Source: an uncultured Collinsella sp. (GTDB lineage: Bacteria > Actinomycetota > Coriobacteriia > Coriobacteriales > Coriobacteriaceae). From it: a DNA stretch of 13,192 nt. Of this stretch, positions 1 through 6,068 are shown piece by piece. The DNA lies in the NCBI GenBank assembly GCA_900549345.1, contig UROC01000055.1, positions 1 to 13,192 of the forward strand. The letters are read 5' to 3'. The translations under genes were made by a program, and so were the position numbers. Every line of letters starts with the position of its first letter. Position 1 is the first letter of the stretch. The notes below the pieces were generated by a model, which did not search any database, was not told the origin of the DNA, and saw nothing but the letters and a program-made list of their open reading frames with translations.

Positions 1-558
1 CTCATGCGGACGCAGTGCCAGGACGCGGGCGCCAGAGCGCTTGCCAGCCTCGATGCCCAACGGCGAGTCCTCGATAACCAGGCACTCGGCGGGGTCAACG
101 CCCAGCGCCTCCATGGCACGCAGGTAGATCTCGGGATCGGGCTTAAACGCACTGCACTCGTGACCGCTGATGGTGTAGTCCAGCACGTCGGCGATGCCGG
201 CGATCTCCACCAGCTCGTCAATGAGCTCACGATAGGACGAGCTTGCGATGGCGCACTTCACGCCGCGCTCGTGTAGCTCGCGCATCACCGGCTCCGCCTG
301 CTCGTTGAGCAGCTCGGCATACGGAACGGGATGAACCGGGCTGTAGACCTGCTTGTACTCCACGCGCAGACGCTCGCGCAGCTCAATATCGTCGGGCACC
401 AGCGACTTCCAAATGGCAGGCTCGTTAGACCCCGAAAGATCGGGGATCTCGTCAAAGTGGAACCCCTTCTCTTCCATAAACGCCACGCGACGGCGGTTGT
501 AGAACCACTCGGTATCGACCAGCACGCCGTCCATATCAAACAGCACTGCCTTGATCAT
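1..558 (-). CDS. HAD-superfamily hydrolase, beta-phosphoglucomutase-like (3' end cut by window)
   Basis: This is a haloacid dehalogenase-type phosphatase or phosphomutase of the beta-PGM/YcjU-like subfamily, and 186 residues are visible before the window edge. All four HAD motifs can be seen. Motif I is DMDGV, with nucleophile D8 and acid/base D10. Motif II is the serine run at 106-108 (IASSS). Motif III is K139 in FKPDPEIY. Motif IV is E163-D164 in IEDSPLGI. Residues 15-85 form the helical cap that gives substrate choice in this family. The ATG at 558 follows a strong GGGAGGAG ribosome site. Likely substrates are sugar phosphates, but none can be named from sequence. The gene lies downstream of the PTS/deglycase operon and is separated from it by a terminator, so it is probably a separate transcription unit. 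Only the last few dozen residues should be missing. Confidence 0.9.
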   Translation of the reverse strand, partial: MIKAVLFDMDGVLVDTEWFYNRRRVAFMEEKGFHFDEIPDLSGSNEPAIWKSLVPDDIELRERLRVEYKQVYSPVHPVPYAELLNEQAEPVMRELHERGVKCAIASSSYRELIDELVEIAGIADVLDYTISGHECSAFKPDPEIYLRAMEALGVDPAECLVIEDSPLGIEAGKRSGARVLALRPHE

Positions 559-572
559 ACGCATCTCCTCCC

Positions 573-607
573 ACCTGCCAAAAAAGGACAGGTTTATTTT
601 GGTAGGT
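573..607. repeat. Imperfect palindrome with GGACAGG loop, abutting the HAD ribosome site
   Basis: The 11-bp arms are ACCTGCCAAAA at 573-583 and TTTTGGTAGGT at 597-607. They have one mismatch and enclose a loop containing GGACAGG. The layout (CC-rich arm, A-run, GGACAGG, T-run, complementary arm) is like the larger palindrome at 7998-8115, so this is probably a degraded member of the same intergenic repeat family. In HAD mRNA the hairpin would end right next to the Shine-Dalgarno sequence. Confidence 0.55.
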
Positions 608-651
608 TTTATCTGGGATTTTGTGAAGCGACAGACACGCCCTCCCCAGAG

Positions 652-688
652 CAAAAAAGGGGACGGGGCGCAAACCCCATCCCCTCTC
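652..688 (-). terminator. Rho-independent terminator of the PTS/deglycase operon
   Basis: Read on the minus strand, GGGGATGGGG (684-675) pairs with CCCCGTCCCC (668-659) across a 6-nt loop. The 10-bp stem has one G-U pair and is followed at once by six U residues (658-653). It starts about 30 bases after the stop codon of the SIS gene. This is a textbook intrinsic terminator that ends the operon before the HAD gene. Confidence 0.9.
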
Positions 689-718
689 AATCAACCCGTA
701 AGGTCTACTTACTTGTGA

Positions 719-1702
719 TTAGTAGGAAAGCTTCCACATGTAGCGACGCATGGTCAGCGGGTGCTGGCGGGCCTCGGCGATCTGGTTGCCGTACTCGCGC
801 ATAACGGCGAGGTGCAGCAGCGGGTTGAAGTAGGTGATAACGCTCGCGGGCACAGCGTCAGCCAGGCCGTAGTCCTTGGAGTCGATCAGAGCGACCTTGG
901 CGCCCATACGCTCAAGGAAGGTGAGGGCGCGGGCGTCCATCGGACGGGTGGCGCCATCGGACATGAAGAAGACGTAGGGCTTACCCTCGGTGGAAACCTC
1001 GAACGGGCCGTGGAAGTACTCGCCGGTGTTGTAGGCGGCGGCGTCGATCCACTGCATCTCGGTGAACAGGAAGGCGGCGTGAGAATAGGCCATCTTCTCG
1101 GAGGCACCGGAAGCCATGAAGTAGATCATCTTGTCGTCCTTGAAGTCCTCGGCGAACTTCTTGGCGAGCTTCTTGCAGTGCTGAGCGGCGTTCTCGCAGA
1201 GATCGAAGACGTTGGTGAGGCCGGTGATCATGTCCTCGTAGTGGTCATAGCCCTCGGTCTGCTGAAGGATCTCGACAGCAAGAGCGATGGCGTAGCCGGG
1301 CTTCTCGCACTTGGCAGCGTAGTTGGCGTGGAAGCCGTGAACGATGACGTGGTCGGCGTCGACGGTCAGAGCGGAGCCGGCCTTGTTGGTGAGGGAGACG
1401 ACCGGGCAGTTGTGCTTCTTGGCGGTCTTGTTGGCCTCGACGGTCTCGGGCGTGGAGCCACCGAGGGAGCAGGTGATTACGAAGGTGTGCTCGTTGACCC
1501 AGGAAGGCGTGTCGTAGTTGAACTCGTTAGCGGTGAAGATCTGAACGTTCAGCTTGTCCGTGTTGTTGGCCAGGAAGTACTTGGCGGGGTAAAGGTCGGA
1601 CATGGAAGCGCCGCAGCCGACGAAGGCGACGCTGTGGATCTCGTGGTTGGACAGGACGTCAGCGACGATCTGCTTAGGGAGGTTAAGGTCGATCTCGTAC
1701 AT
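719..1702 (-). CDS. SIS-domain sugar-phosphate deglycase, FrlB/GfrE/GfrF-like (SIS1)
   Basis: This 327-residue cytosolic protein has two SIS (sugar isomerase) domains, at roughly 20-150 and 185-320. It resembles fructoselysine-6-phosphate deglycase (FrlB), which splits a 6-phosphorylated Amadori product into glucose-6-phosphate and free amine. Visible features are the N-terminal FVGCGAS phosphate-binding loop (27-33), the CSLGGSTPET segment (78-87), E215 in FTEMQW, and H231 in GEYFHGPFE. E215 and H231 are 16 residues apart, the same spacing as the Glu/His catalytic pair described for the related deglycase FraB (recalled from literature). I chose the ATG at 1702 because AAAGGA sits 9 nt upstream; the in-frame ATG at 1711 is too close to that site. 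The gene is last in the PTS operon, 190 bp after EIID, and its C-terminus (RRYMWKLSY) nearly matches that of the second SIS protein. The amine substrate cannot be told from sequence. Confidence 0.85.
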   Translation of the reverse strand: MYEIDLNLPKQIVADVLSNHEIHSVAFVGCGASMSDLYPAKYFLANNTDKLNVQIFTANEFNYDTPSWVNEHTFVITCSLGGSTPETVEANKTAKKHNCPVVSLTNKAGSALTVDADHVIVHGFHANYAAKCEKPGYAIALAVEILQQTEGYDHYEDMITGLTNVFDLCENAAQHCKKLAKKFAEDFKDDKMIYFMASGASEKMAYSHAAFLFTEMQWIDAAAYNTGEYFHGPFEVSTEGKPYVFFMSDGATRPMDARALTFLERMGAKVALIDSKDYGLADAVPASVITYFNPLLHLAVMREYGNQIAEARQHPLTMRRYMWKLSY

Positions 1703-1795
1703 CTGACACATTCCTTTCGATTTTTTGCGGCGCCACATTGCCGGACGCTCGCAGGGTTACCGTGATTTGGACCGAGTCGCCGGCCCGTTGAGGAT

Positions 1796-1822
1796 GTGTC
1801 AAAGGGACTGTCCCTTTGACAC
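1796..1822. repeat. 27-bp palindrome, GTGTCAAAGGGA arms
   Basis: Two perfect 12-bp arms, 1796-1807 and 1811-1822, enclose a 3-nt loop and make a GGGACTGTCCC centre. It lies between EIID and SIS1 in the operon. The GGGAC core is shared with other palindromes in this window, which suggests a dispersed REP-like element. It has no U-tract, so it is not a classical terminator. Confidence 0.75.
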
Positions 1823-1836
1823 GTTCAGGGATGGAA

Positions 1837-1867
1837 GCCTGCCTGGGGTATGGGATGCCAGGCAGGC
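1837..1867. repeat. Intercistronic hairpin GCCTGCCTGG/CCAGGCAGGC
   Basis: A perfect 10-bp GC-rich inverted repeat has arms at 1837-1846 and 1858-1867 and an 11-nt loop, about 25 bases after the EIID stop codon. There is no U-run, so a role in mRNA 3'-end protection or partial polarity between the PTS genes and the deglycase gene is more likely than full termination. Confidence 0.65.
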
Positions 1868-1892
1868 CCCCGGGGGAAGCACTGGGTCGCGA

Positions 1893-2726
1893 CTAGGCCA
1901 GGATGCCGGCCGCGGAGAGGGCGATGCCGCCCACGATGGCGATCACGAGAAGCCAACCGGTGTTGACGTTCTTCTTGATGAGCCAGTACATAAGGCCGGT
2001 GAGGCCAAGCGAGATCATCTGAGGCATCATGCCGTCCAGGATGTCCTGGATAACGACGGTACCCTCAGCGAACTGCAGCGGGGTGGTGGCGCCGATCAGC
2101 GTAGCGATCATGCCGCCCACGGACATAAGGCCCACGATGCCGCAGACATACATGAGCTTCTCCATGAGGTCGCCGCCCTGGAGCTTGCTCAGGTACTCGT
2201 GGCCACCCTGGTAGCCGATCTTGGCGGCAAACCAAGTGATCAGCACAGAGGGGACGATGGAGATGAGCATGGCCAGGATCGGGCCCATGATGGAGCCCTG
2301 TTGAGCCAGCTGAACGCCCAGGCCAAAGGCGATAACGCGGATGGTGCCCTGGAAGAAGGAGTCACCGACGCCGGAAAGCGGACCCATGAGGGAGGTCTTG
2401 ACCGCGTTAATCGAATCGGGATCGAAGTTCTCGGGATCCTTGGCGTACTCCTCCTCCATGGAGGCGGAGAGACCCAGGATGAAAGCGCTCGTCTGCGGGG
2501 TGCAGTTGTAGAACGCCATGTGACGGTGGTAAGCCTCTTTCTTAGCAGCGAGCTGCTTGGGGTCGGACTCGTCCGGATAGAGGCGATCGAGCGTGGGAAC
2601 CATGCCGTAGAGGAAGCCCATGTTCATCTGACGCTCGTAGTTCCAAGAGGCCTGGATGGCCCAGGAGCGCCAGAAGAACTGGCTGACCTTCTTGTTCAGG
2701 GACACGTCCTTGGTTGCGGTTGCCAT
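1893..2726 (-). CDS. PTS mannose/fructose/sorbose-family EIID component
   Basis: This is the 277-residue EIID membrane subunit, which works with EIIC to move the sugar substrate across the membrane while EIIB phosphorylates it. The N-terminal part (about 1-110) is soluble and helical (FFWRSWAIQASWNYERQMN at 18-36). The family signature LMGPLSGVGDS lies at 113-123. Hydrophobic segments follow at about 131-141, 147-168, 193-212, 234-250 and 256-276. The length is normal for EIID. The start at 2726 has an excellent AAGGAGG site that overlaps the EIIC stop codon (TAAGGAGG), so the two genes are tightly coupled with 13 bp between them. A longer reading from further upstream would overlap EIIC and has no such support. 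Confidence 0.95.
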   Translation of the reverse strand: MATATKDVSLNKKVSQFFWRSWAIQASWNYERQMNMGFLYGMVPTLDRLYPDESDPKQLAAKKEAYHRHMAFYNCTPQTSAFILGLSASMEEEYAKDPENFDPDSINAVKTSLMGPLSGVGDSFFQGTIRVIAFGLGVQLAQQGSIMGPILAMLISIVPSVLITWFAAKIGYQGGHEYLSKLQGGDLMEKLMYVCGIVGLMSVGGMIATLIGATTPLQFAEGTVVIQDILDGMMPQMISLGLTGLMYWLIKKNVNTGWLLVIAIVGGIALSAAGILA

Positions 2727-2739
2727 AGTGTGTTCCTCC

Positions 2740-3534
2740 TTAGTCTTCGTCGTCTTCGAGCGGATCGTAGTCGGAATCGACACCGGCGGCTGCATGGGAA
2801 CCGTTGAACTTGAAGCCCATGAAGACGATAGCCAGGCACACACCGATCAGAGCGACCGCGATGACGGACAGGTTGAGGTAGGCGGCGAGCAGGAAACCGA
2901 TGAACAGGAACGGGGTCATACCCTTCTTGATCATCATGGTGAGCAGCAGGGCCAGACCGTAGGCGGTCATGATCTTGGTCGAGACGTTCAGACCAACGGA
3001 CAGCCACTCGGGAACCATGTTGACGATGGCTTGGACCAGGTCGGTACCGACAAAGACGGCCAGGAAGATCGGCAGGAAGTACATGATGGCGTACAGACCG
3101 GAGCCGGCGCAGATGTGCATGCGGTAGGCGGTCTTGAACTTGCCGTTATCAATCGCGCTATCGGCCACATGGGTGAGGGCGGCGATGATGGAACGGAACA
3201 CGATGCCGAGGAGCTGACCCAGGACGGCGACCGGGATGGCGATCGTCATGGCGGTCTCGGCGGAAGCATCGGTCAGGCACGCGAAGGCAGCGGCCACGAT
3301 GCCGCCCAGGACCATATCGGGCGGAACGGCGGCGCCGACCTGCACCAGGCCCATGGACACGAGCTCGACGGCGGCACCGACGGCAAGGCCGGTGGGCACA
3401 TCGCCCAGCAGCAGACCGACGAGCGTAGCGCCAACGAGGGGCTGCTCGAAGTTAAGACGACCGAGCAGGCGGGAGTCCCACATGCAGAACACGCCGACGA
3501 GGCCGACGAGCACCGCACTGATGAACGTATTCAT
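2740..3534 (-). CDS. PTS mannose/fructose/sorbose-family EIIC component
   Basis: This is the 264-residue EIIC integral membrane subunit (EII-Sor family), which forms the substrate channel with EIID. The N-terminal half shows family hallmarks, among them RLNFEQPLVGATLVGLLLGD and the glycine-rich AVGAAVELVSMGLVQVGAAVPPD stretch of the conserved re-entrant region. Long hydrophobic runs fill most of the protein. The C-terminus is an acidic cytosolic tail (DSDYDPLEDDED). The ATG at 3534 follows AAAGGAGAAGGG. It lies 36 bp after the EIIAB stop codon and 13 bp before EIID, in the usual EIIAB-EIIC-EIID order. The sugar cannot be deduced from EIIC alone; the flanking deglycase genes point to a glycated amino acid. 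Confidence 0.95.
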   Translation of the reverse strand: MNTFISAVLVGLVGVFCMWDSRLLGRLNFEQPLVGATLVGLLLGDVPTGLAVGAAVELVSMGLVQVGAAVPPDMVLGGIVAAAFACLTDASAETAMTIAIPVAVLGQLLGIVFRSIIAALTHVADSAIDNGKFKTAYRMHICAGSGLYAIMYFLPIFLAVFVGTDLVQAIVNMVPEWLSVGLNVSTKIMTAYGLALLLTMMIKKGMTPFLFIGFLLAAYLNLSVIAVALIGVCLAIVFMGFKFNGSHAAAGVDSDYDPLEDDED

Positions 3535-3548
3535 ACCCTTCTCCTTTC

Positions 3549-3567
3549 AGTCAGGCAAAAGCCTGGT
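3549..3567. repeat. Small hairpin between EIIAB and EIIC
   Basis: CAGGC and GCCTG arms flank an AAAA loop (TTTT on the transcript strand) in the 36-bp gap between the EIIAB stop codon and the EIIC ribosome site. A 5-bp stem is short, so it is at most a weak processing or pausing element. Confidence 0.35.
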
Positions 3568-3570
3568 TGA

Positions 3571-4494
3571 TTACAGCTTGGCGTCGATGTCGACGCTCTG
3601 ATACGTAGGGGTCTGCTGGACATAGAGCTTGATGCCCATGTCGAGCAGCTGGTTGACGTCGGCCTTCTGGTTGGCGTCGAGGAAGACGGAGCTGTCCTTG
3701 CCGCCGACCTGATCGGCACCGTCGTGGTTGGCGGTGGCGCCCAGGTTGATGGCGTCGAGCTTGTAGCCCTGGCAGAACTGCAGCATCTCGGCAGTGTTGC
3801 CAAAGACGAACATGACGCGCTCACCGAGGGTGTTGAGCTTGTCCATCTTGGCAAGGGCACGCTCAACGGTGAAGACGTTCAGGCGCACGCCCTGGGGCTT
3901 GGCCAGCTTAAGAGCGCCCTTCTTGATGTCATCGTTGGCGGCAGCGTTGTCGACGACGATGATGCGCTCGGCCTGAACCTTGGTGGTCCAGGTAAAGACG
4001 ACCTGGCCGTGCAGCAGACGGTAGTCAAGACGTGCGAGGACGATCTTGGCGGGACCGGAGCTGTGACGGGACGCCTTGGCCTTCTTGGCGGGAGCCGCGG
4101 CGACCTCGACCGGTGCGTTGGGGTTGGTCAGACCGGTGCGGGCCTCGTTGATGAGGGCCGCGAGCTCGGTGCCCTTGACGGGGGCGGGGCTCATAGCAAG
4201 CGTGAGCGCCAGCGGGATGTTGAAACCGCTGACAACCGTGAACTTCGTGCCGTTCTTGGAAAGCTCGACCATGTTGTTGTTGACCGAGCTACCGAGCATA
4301 TCGGTTAGCACATACACGGTGTCGTCCGCGTTGAACGTGGCGATCATAGCCTCAACCTTATTGGTGATGGGCTCCTTGTCGTCACGAGCAAGCGACACGA
4401 CGTGGACGTTCGACACGTCGCCGAGAACCATCTCGAGCGTGTCTTTGGCGCCTGCGGCCAGGCCGCCATGAGATGCGAGAATGATCTGATTCAT
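3571..4494 (-). CDS. PTS mannose-family EIIA-EIIB fusion protein
   Basis: This 307-residue soluble protein carries two phosphotransfer domains. The N-terminal EIIA domain (about 1-122) has its phospho-acceptor at H9 in IILASHGGLA and a conserved TDMLGSS loop at 64-70. A flexible alanine- and lysine-rich linker runs from about 123 to 147. The EIIB domain (about 149-307) has the motif RLDYRLLHGQV with phospho-acceptor H162. HPr passes phosphate to H9, then H162, then the incoming sugar. The A-B fusion is the ManX arrangement. The ATG at 4494 has a very strong GGAGGAGG ribosome site 4 nt upstream. It is the first gene of the operon, with a consensus TATAAT about 27 bp before the start. Confidence 0.95.
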   Translation of the reverse strand: MNQIILASHGGLAAGAKDTLEMVLGDVSNVHVVSLARDDKEPITNKVEAMIATFNADDTVYVLTDMLGSSVNNNMVELSKNGTKFTVVSGFNIPLALTLAMSPAPVKGTELAALINEARTGLTNPNAPVEVAAAPAKKAKASRHSSGPAKIVLARLDYRLLHGQVVFTWTTKVQAERIIVVDNAAANDDIKKGALKLAKPQGVRLNVFTVERALAKMDKLNTLGERVMFVFGNTAEMLQFCQGYKLDAINLGATANHDGADQVGGKDSSVFLDANQKADVNQLLDMGIKLYVQQTPTYQSVDIDAKL

Positions 4495-4510
4495 CTTGCC
4501 TCCTCCTTTT

Positions 4511-4550
4511 CGTTATGGTCATTATAACGTCTTATACGTTGCTTATATTG
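4511..4550 (-). promoter_or_regulatory. Promoter and probable operator of the PTS operon
   Basis: On the minus strand a perfect TATAAT (4526-4521) stands about 27 bp before the EIIAB start codon, but no good -35 box lies 16-18 bp further upstream, which hints at an activated promoter. TATAAG/TATAAT is repeated at 4547, 4536 and 4526 at 11- and 10-bp steps. Two overlapping inverted repeats are present: CGTTAT-N7-ATAACG (4511-4529) and AACGT-N5-ACGTT (4526-4540). The stretch TATAATGACCATAACG (4526-4511) recurs with two changes before the EamA gene. The bound regulator is unknown. Confidence 0.6.
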
Positions 4551-4698
4551 ATAATTAGTATATAAACCGTTCGCGGGTGAAAAACGACCGTTGGCGGGTT
4601 TAACGCAATCGAAACGATGGTCTTGGGTAGGTCGGCGCTGGCTAGGCGCCGCCCGATCAAACGCCGGGCGCTACCTGCTCAAACACACCGCCAATCCC
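4551..4698. other. Intergenic spacer, EamA 3' side
   Basis: The left part (4551-4567) is AT-rich and belongs to the PTS promoter region. The part at 4628-4676 is GC-rich and can fold through GGCGC/GCGCC and GCCCG/CGGGC pairings. No U-tract follows, so no clear terminator for the EamA gene can be called. I see no small gene here. Confidence 0.4.
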
Positions 4699-5781
4699 CT
4701 ATCGCACGAAGTACCAGGGGCTTTCCTGCACGGTGGGCTCCAGCGCAATGCCCGTGCGCTCGCGGAAGAGATCCATGTCCTGCGATTTCTCCGTCCACCA
4801 CGCGTTGGGCTTAAAGGTCATGCTCTCAACGACATGACCGACAAACACACTGTTGCGCAGCTTGGAAAAGTCGGTGTTCATGATCAGGATGGACGCGAGC
4901 ACCAAAACGATGCCCAGAACTTTGATCGCGCCGGCGGGCTCGGCGTAGACACCAATGCCCAGCAGTACGGTGACGACTGTCTCGAATGACATTACGACGG
5001 GAACTTTCGACGTCTCGAGCCCCATGGACAGACCCTGCATATATAAGATGTAAGCCACGGCTGTGGGGATGAGTCCAAAGCCAAGGAACAGCAGCAGCAG
5101 CTGTGGCGACATTGCCGCGGCGACATCCGGCCACGGAGCCGCGATAGCTGCCATAACCGCACCGCCAAAAACAAAGCCCCAAAACGTGACAGCCAGCGGG
5201 TGGACCGTCTTGGTTGCTATCCGGCTAAACACCGCGAGCGACGCACCACAAAGGCCTGCAATCACGCCCGACGTGACGCCCCAAACCGAAAAATGAAAAC
5301 CGGAAAGGTCGCCATTGGTCACCGCAAGCACACAGCCAACGATGTTAAAGACAATGGCAACGAGCTTGTTGAGGGTCACGTCCTCGCGATAAAGGACGCG
5401 GCCGAGCGCGACGCCAAACACCGGCGACGTGTAGAGCAGCACCGATGCCGTGGACATGCCCACCTCGCGCATGCACTCGTAATAGCAGGTGTTGGCGGCA
5501 GCCAAACCGACGATACCGACAAGCGCGCAGGAAACAAGCTCTTTAGGGCTTGCCTTGAACAGGGTCAGCGGACCCTGAACCACGGTAGACCCCTCACCCG
5601 GACGGCAGCCCATAAACATCAGGACCGGCGCCAAGATAAGCGCTCCGACCAACAAGCGAAAGGCAGCCATGCTCTGGGACGAAACGCCCATGGCCGAGAT
5701 GCCGTTTACAAAGATTCCGATGCTGCCCCACATAAGCGCGGCGATCAGCACCAGCACATAGCCCAGATTGCTCCTCTTCAA
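4699..5781 (-). CDS. DMT-superfamily EamA transporter
   Basis: This roughly 360-residue permease has two EamA repeats, normally ten transmembrane helices. The first repeat begins GYVLVLIAALMWGSIGIFVNG, and the second starts near VWGVTSGVIAGLCGASLAVFSR. The proteins are usually exporters of amino acids or other small metabolites. Two unusual parts stand out: a long hydrophilic loop in the first repeat (GCRPGEGSTVVQGPLTLFK) and a soluble tail of about 50 residues after the last helix, ending SPWYFVR. I prefer the TTG start at 5781, which has GAGGAGG 5 nt upstream and places helix 1 at the N-terminus. An in-frame ATG at 5817 has no ribosome site and lies almost on the presumed transcription start. 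The gene sits between the two deglycase regions on the same strand and shares a promoter motif with the PTS operon. Its substrate is unknown; export of the amine released by the deglycases is my inference. Confidence 0.85.
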   Translation of the reverse strand: MKRSNLGYVLVLIAALMWGSIGIFVNGISAMGVSSQSMAAFRLLVGALILAPVLMFMGCRPGEGSTVVQGPLTLFKASPKELVSCALVGIVGLAAANTCYYECMREVGMSTASVLLYTSPVFGVALGRVLYREDVTLNKLVAIVFNIVGCVLAVTNGDLSGFHFSVWGVTSGVIAGLCGASLAVFSRIATKTVHPLAVTFWGFVFGGAVMAAIAAPWPDVAAAMSPQLLLLFLGFGLIPTAVAYILYMQGLSMGLETSKVPVVMSFETVVTVLLGIGVYAEPAGAIKVLGIVLVLASILIMNTDFSKLRNSVFVGHVVESMTFKPNAWWTEKSQDMDLFRERTGIALEPTVQESPWYFVR

Positions 5782-5821
5782 CGCAGCCTCCTCAGTATTA
5801 TTTCCAATATGTTTCATGCTA

Positions 5822-5840
5822 CGTTATAGTCGTTATATAC
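5822..5840 (-). promoter_or_regulatory. Promoter/operator motif of the EamA gene
   Basis: Minus-strand TATAACGACTATAACG (5837-5822) matches 14 of 16 bases of the sequence over the -10 of the PTS operon. It contains a direct repeat of TATAACG with a 9-bp step. If either TATAAC acts as -10, transcription would start close to the ATG at 5817, which supports the downstream TTG start. Confidence 0.5.
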
Positions 5841-5883
5841 ATTTTTCAAGGCACAAATCGGCGAACGGGAAATCTCTCGACAC

Positions 5884-5964
5884 AAGGAGTGTCCCCAACT
5901 GCCGGCACAAAAGGAACATACCTAACTGCCGGCAGAAAGGGAACGTCCCCAAGTGCCGCTCTAG
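5884..5964. repeat. Three tandem 27-bp degenerate repeats
   Basis: Units at 5884-5910, 5911-5937 and 5938-5964 align without gaps. The first two match at about 21 of 27 positions and share AACTGCCGGCA exactly (5897-5907 and 5924-5934). The third is more diverged (AAGTGCCG). Each unit has the form AAGGA(A/G)...(C)CC(C/T)AACTGCCGGCA. It lies in the noncoding spacer between SIS2 and EamA. Origin is unknown; it could be a dispersed intergenic repeat of this lineage. Confidence 0.75.
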
Positions 5965-5965
5965 C

Positions 5966-6032
5966 AGTTGCGGTGAAATAGTTCTCAAACAGAGGCTTCA
6001 CACTCCCAAACAGGAACTATTCCACCGCAACT
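5966..6032. repeat. 19-bp inverted repeat, long hairpin downstream of SIS2
   Basis: AGTTGCGGTGAAATAGTTC (5966-5984) and its complement (6014-6032) match at 18 of 19 positions around a 29-nt loop. The mismatch becomes a G-U pair in minus-strand RNA, the strand of SIS2. The loop holds a direct repeat of CAAACAG (5986 and 6007). It starts about 37 bases after the SIS2 stop codon. No U-run follows, so it could be an mRNA 3'-end structure or a small mobile palindrome, not a clear terminator. Confidence 0.75.
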
Positions 6033-6068
6033 CATGAGGGGTATTGGGCTGTTAGGCCGCTCTATCCC

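Noticed and set aside
719..1702. SIS1 as a GlmS- or AgaS-type amino-sugar isomerase/deaminase
   Set aside because: There is no glutaminase domain, and the E-16-H spacing and HGPFE/C-terminal RRYMWKL pattern fit the FrlB/FraB deglycases better. AgaS-like function cannot be fully excluded.
1703..1738. Longer SIS1 start giving an N-terminus MWRRKKSKGMCQ
   Set aside because: No ribosome site lies in front of it, and the AAAGGA site lies inside this extension, correctly placed for the ATG at 1702.
761..1765. Long plus-strand open frames over the SIS1, EIID, EIIC, EIIAB, SIS2 and aldolase genes
   Set aside because: They are antisense shadows caused by GC-rich codon use. They have repetitive valine-, glycine- or histidine-rich composition, no ribosome sites and no family motifs.
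3571..4494. Frameshift or artificial fusion of EIIA and EIIB
   Set aside because: A continuous frame with a normal alanine/lysine linker matches the known ManX-type EIIAB arrangement.
5884..5964. CRISPR array
   Set aside because: The 27-bp units are directly adjacent with no unique spacers, only three units exist, and no cas gene is near.
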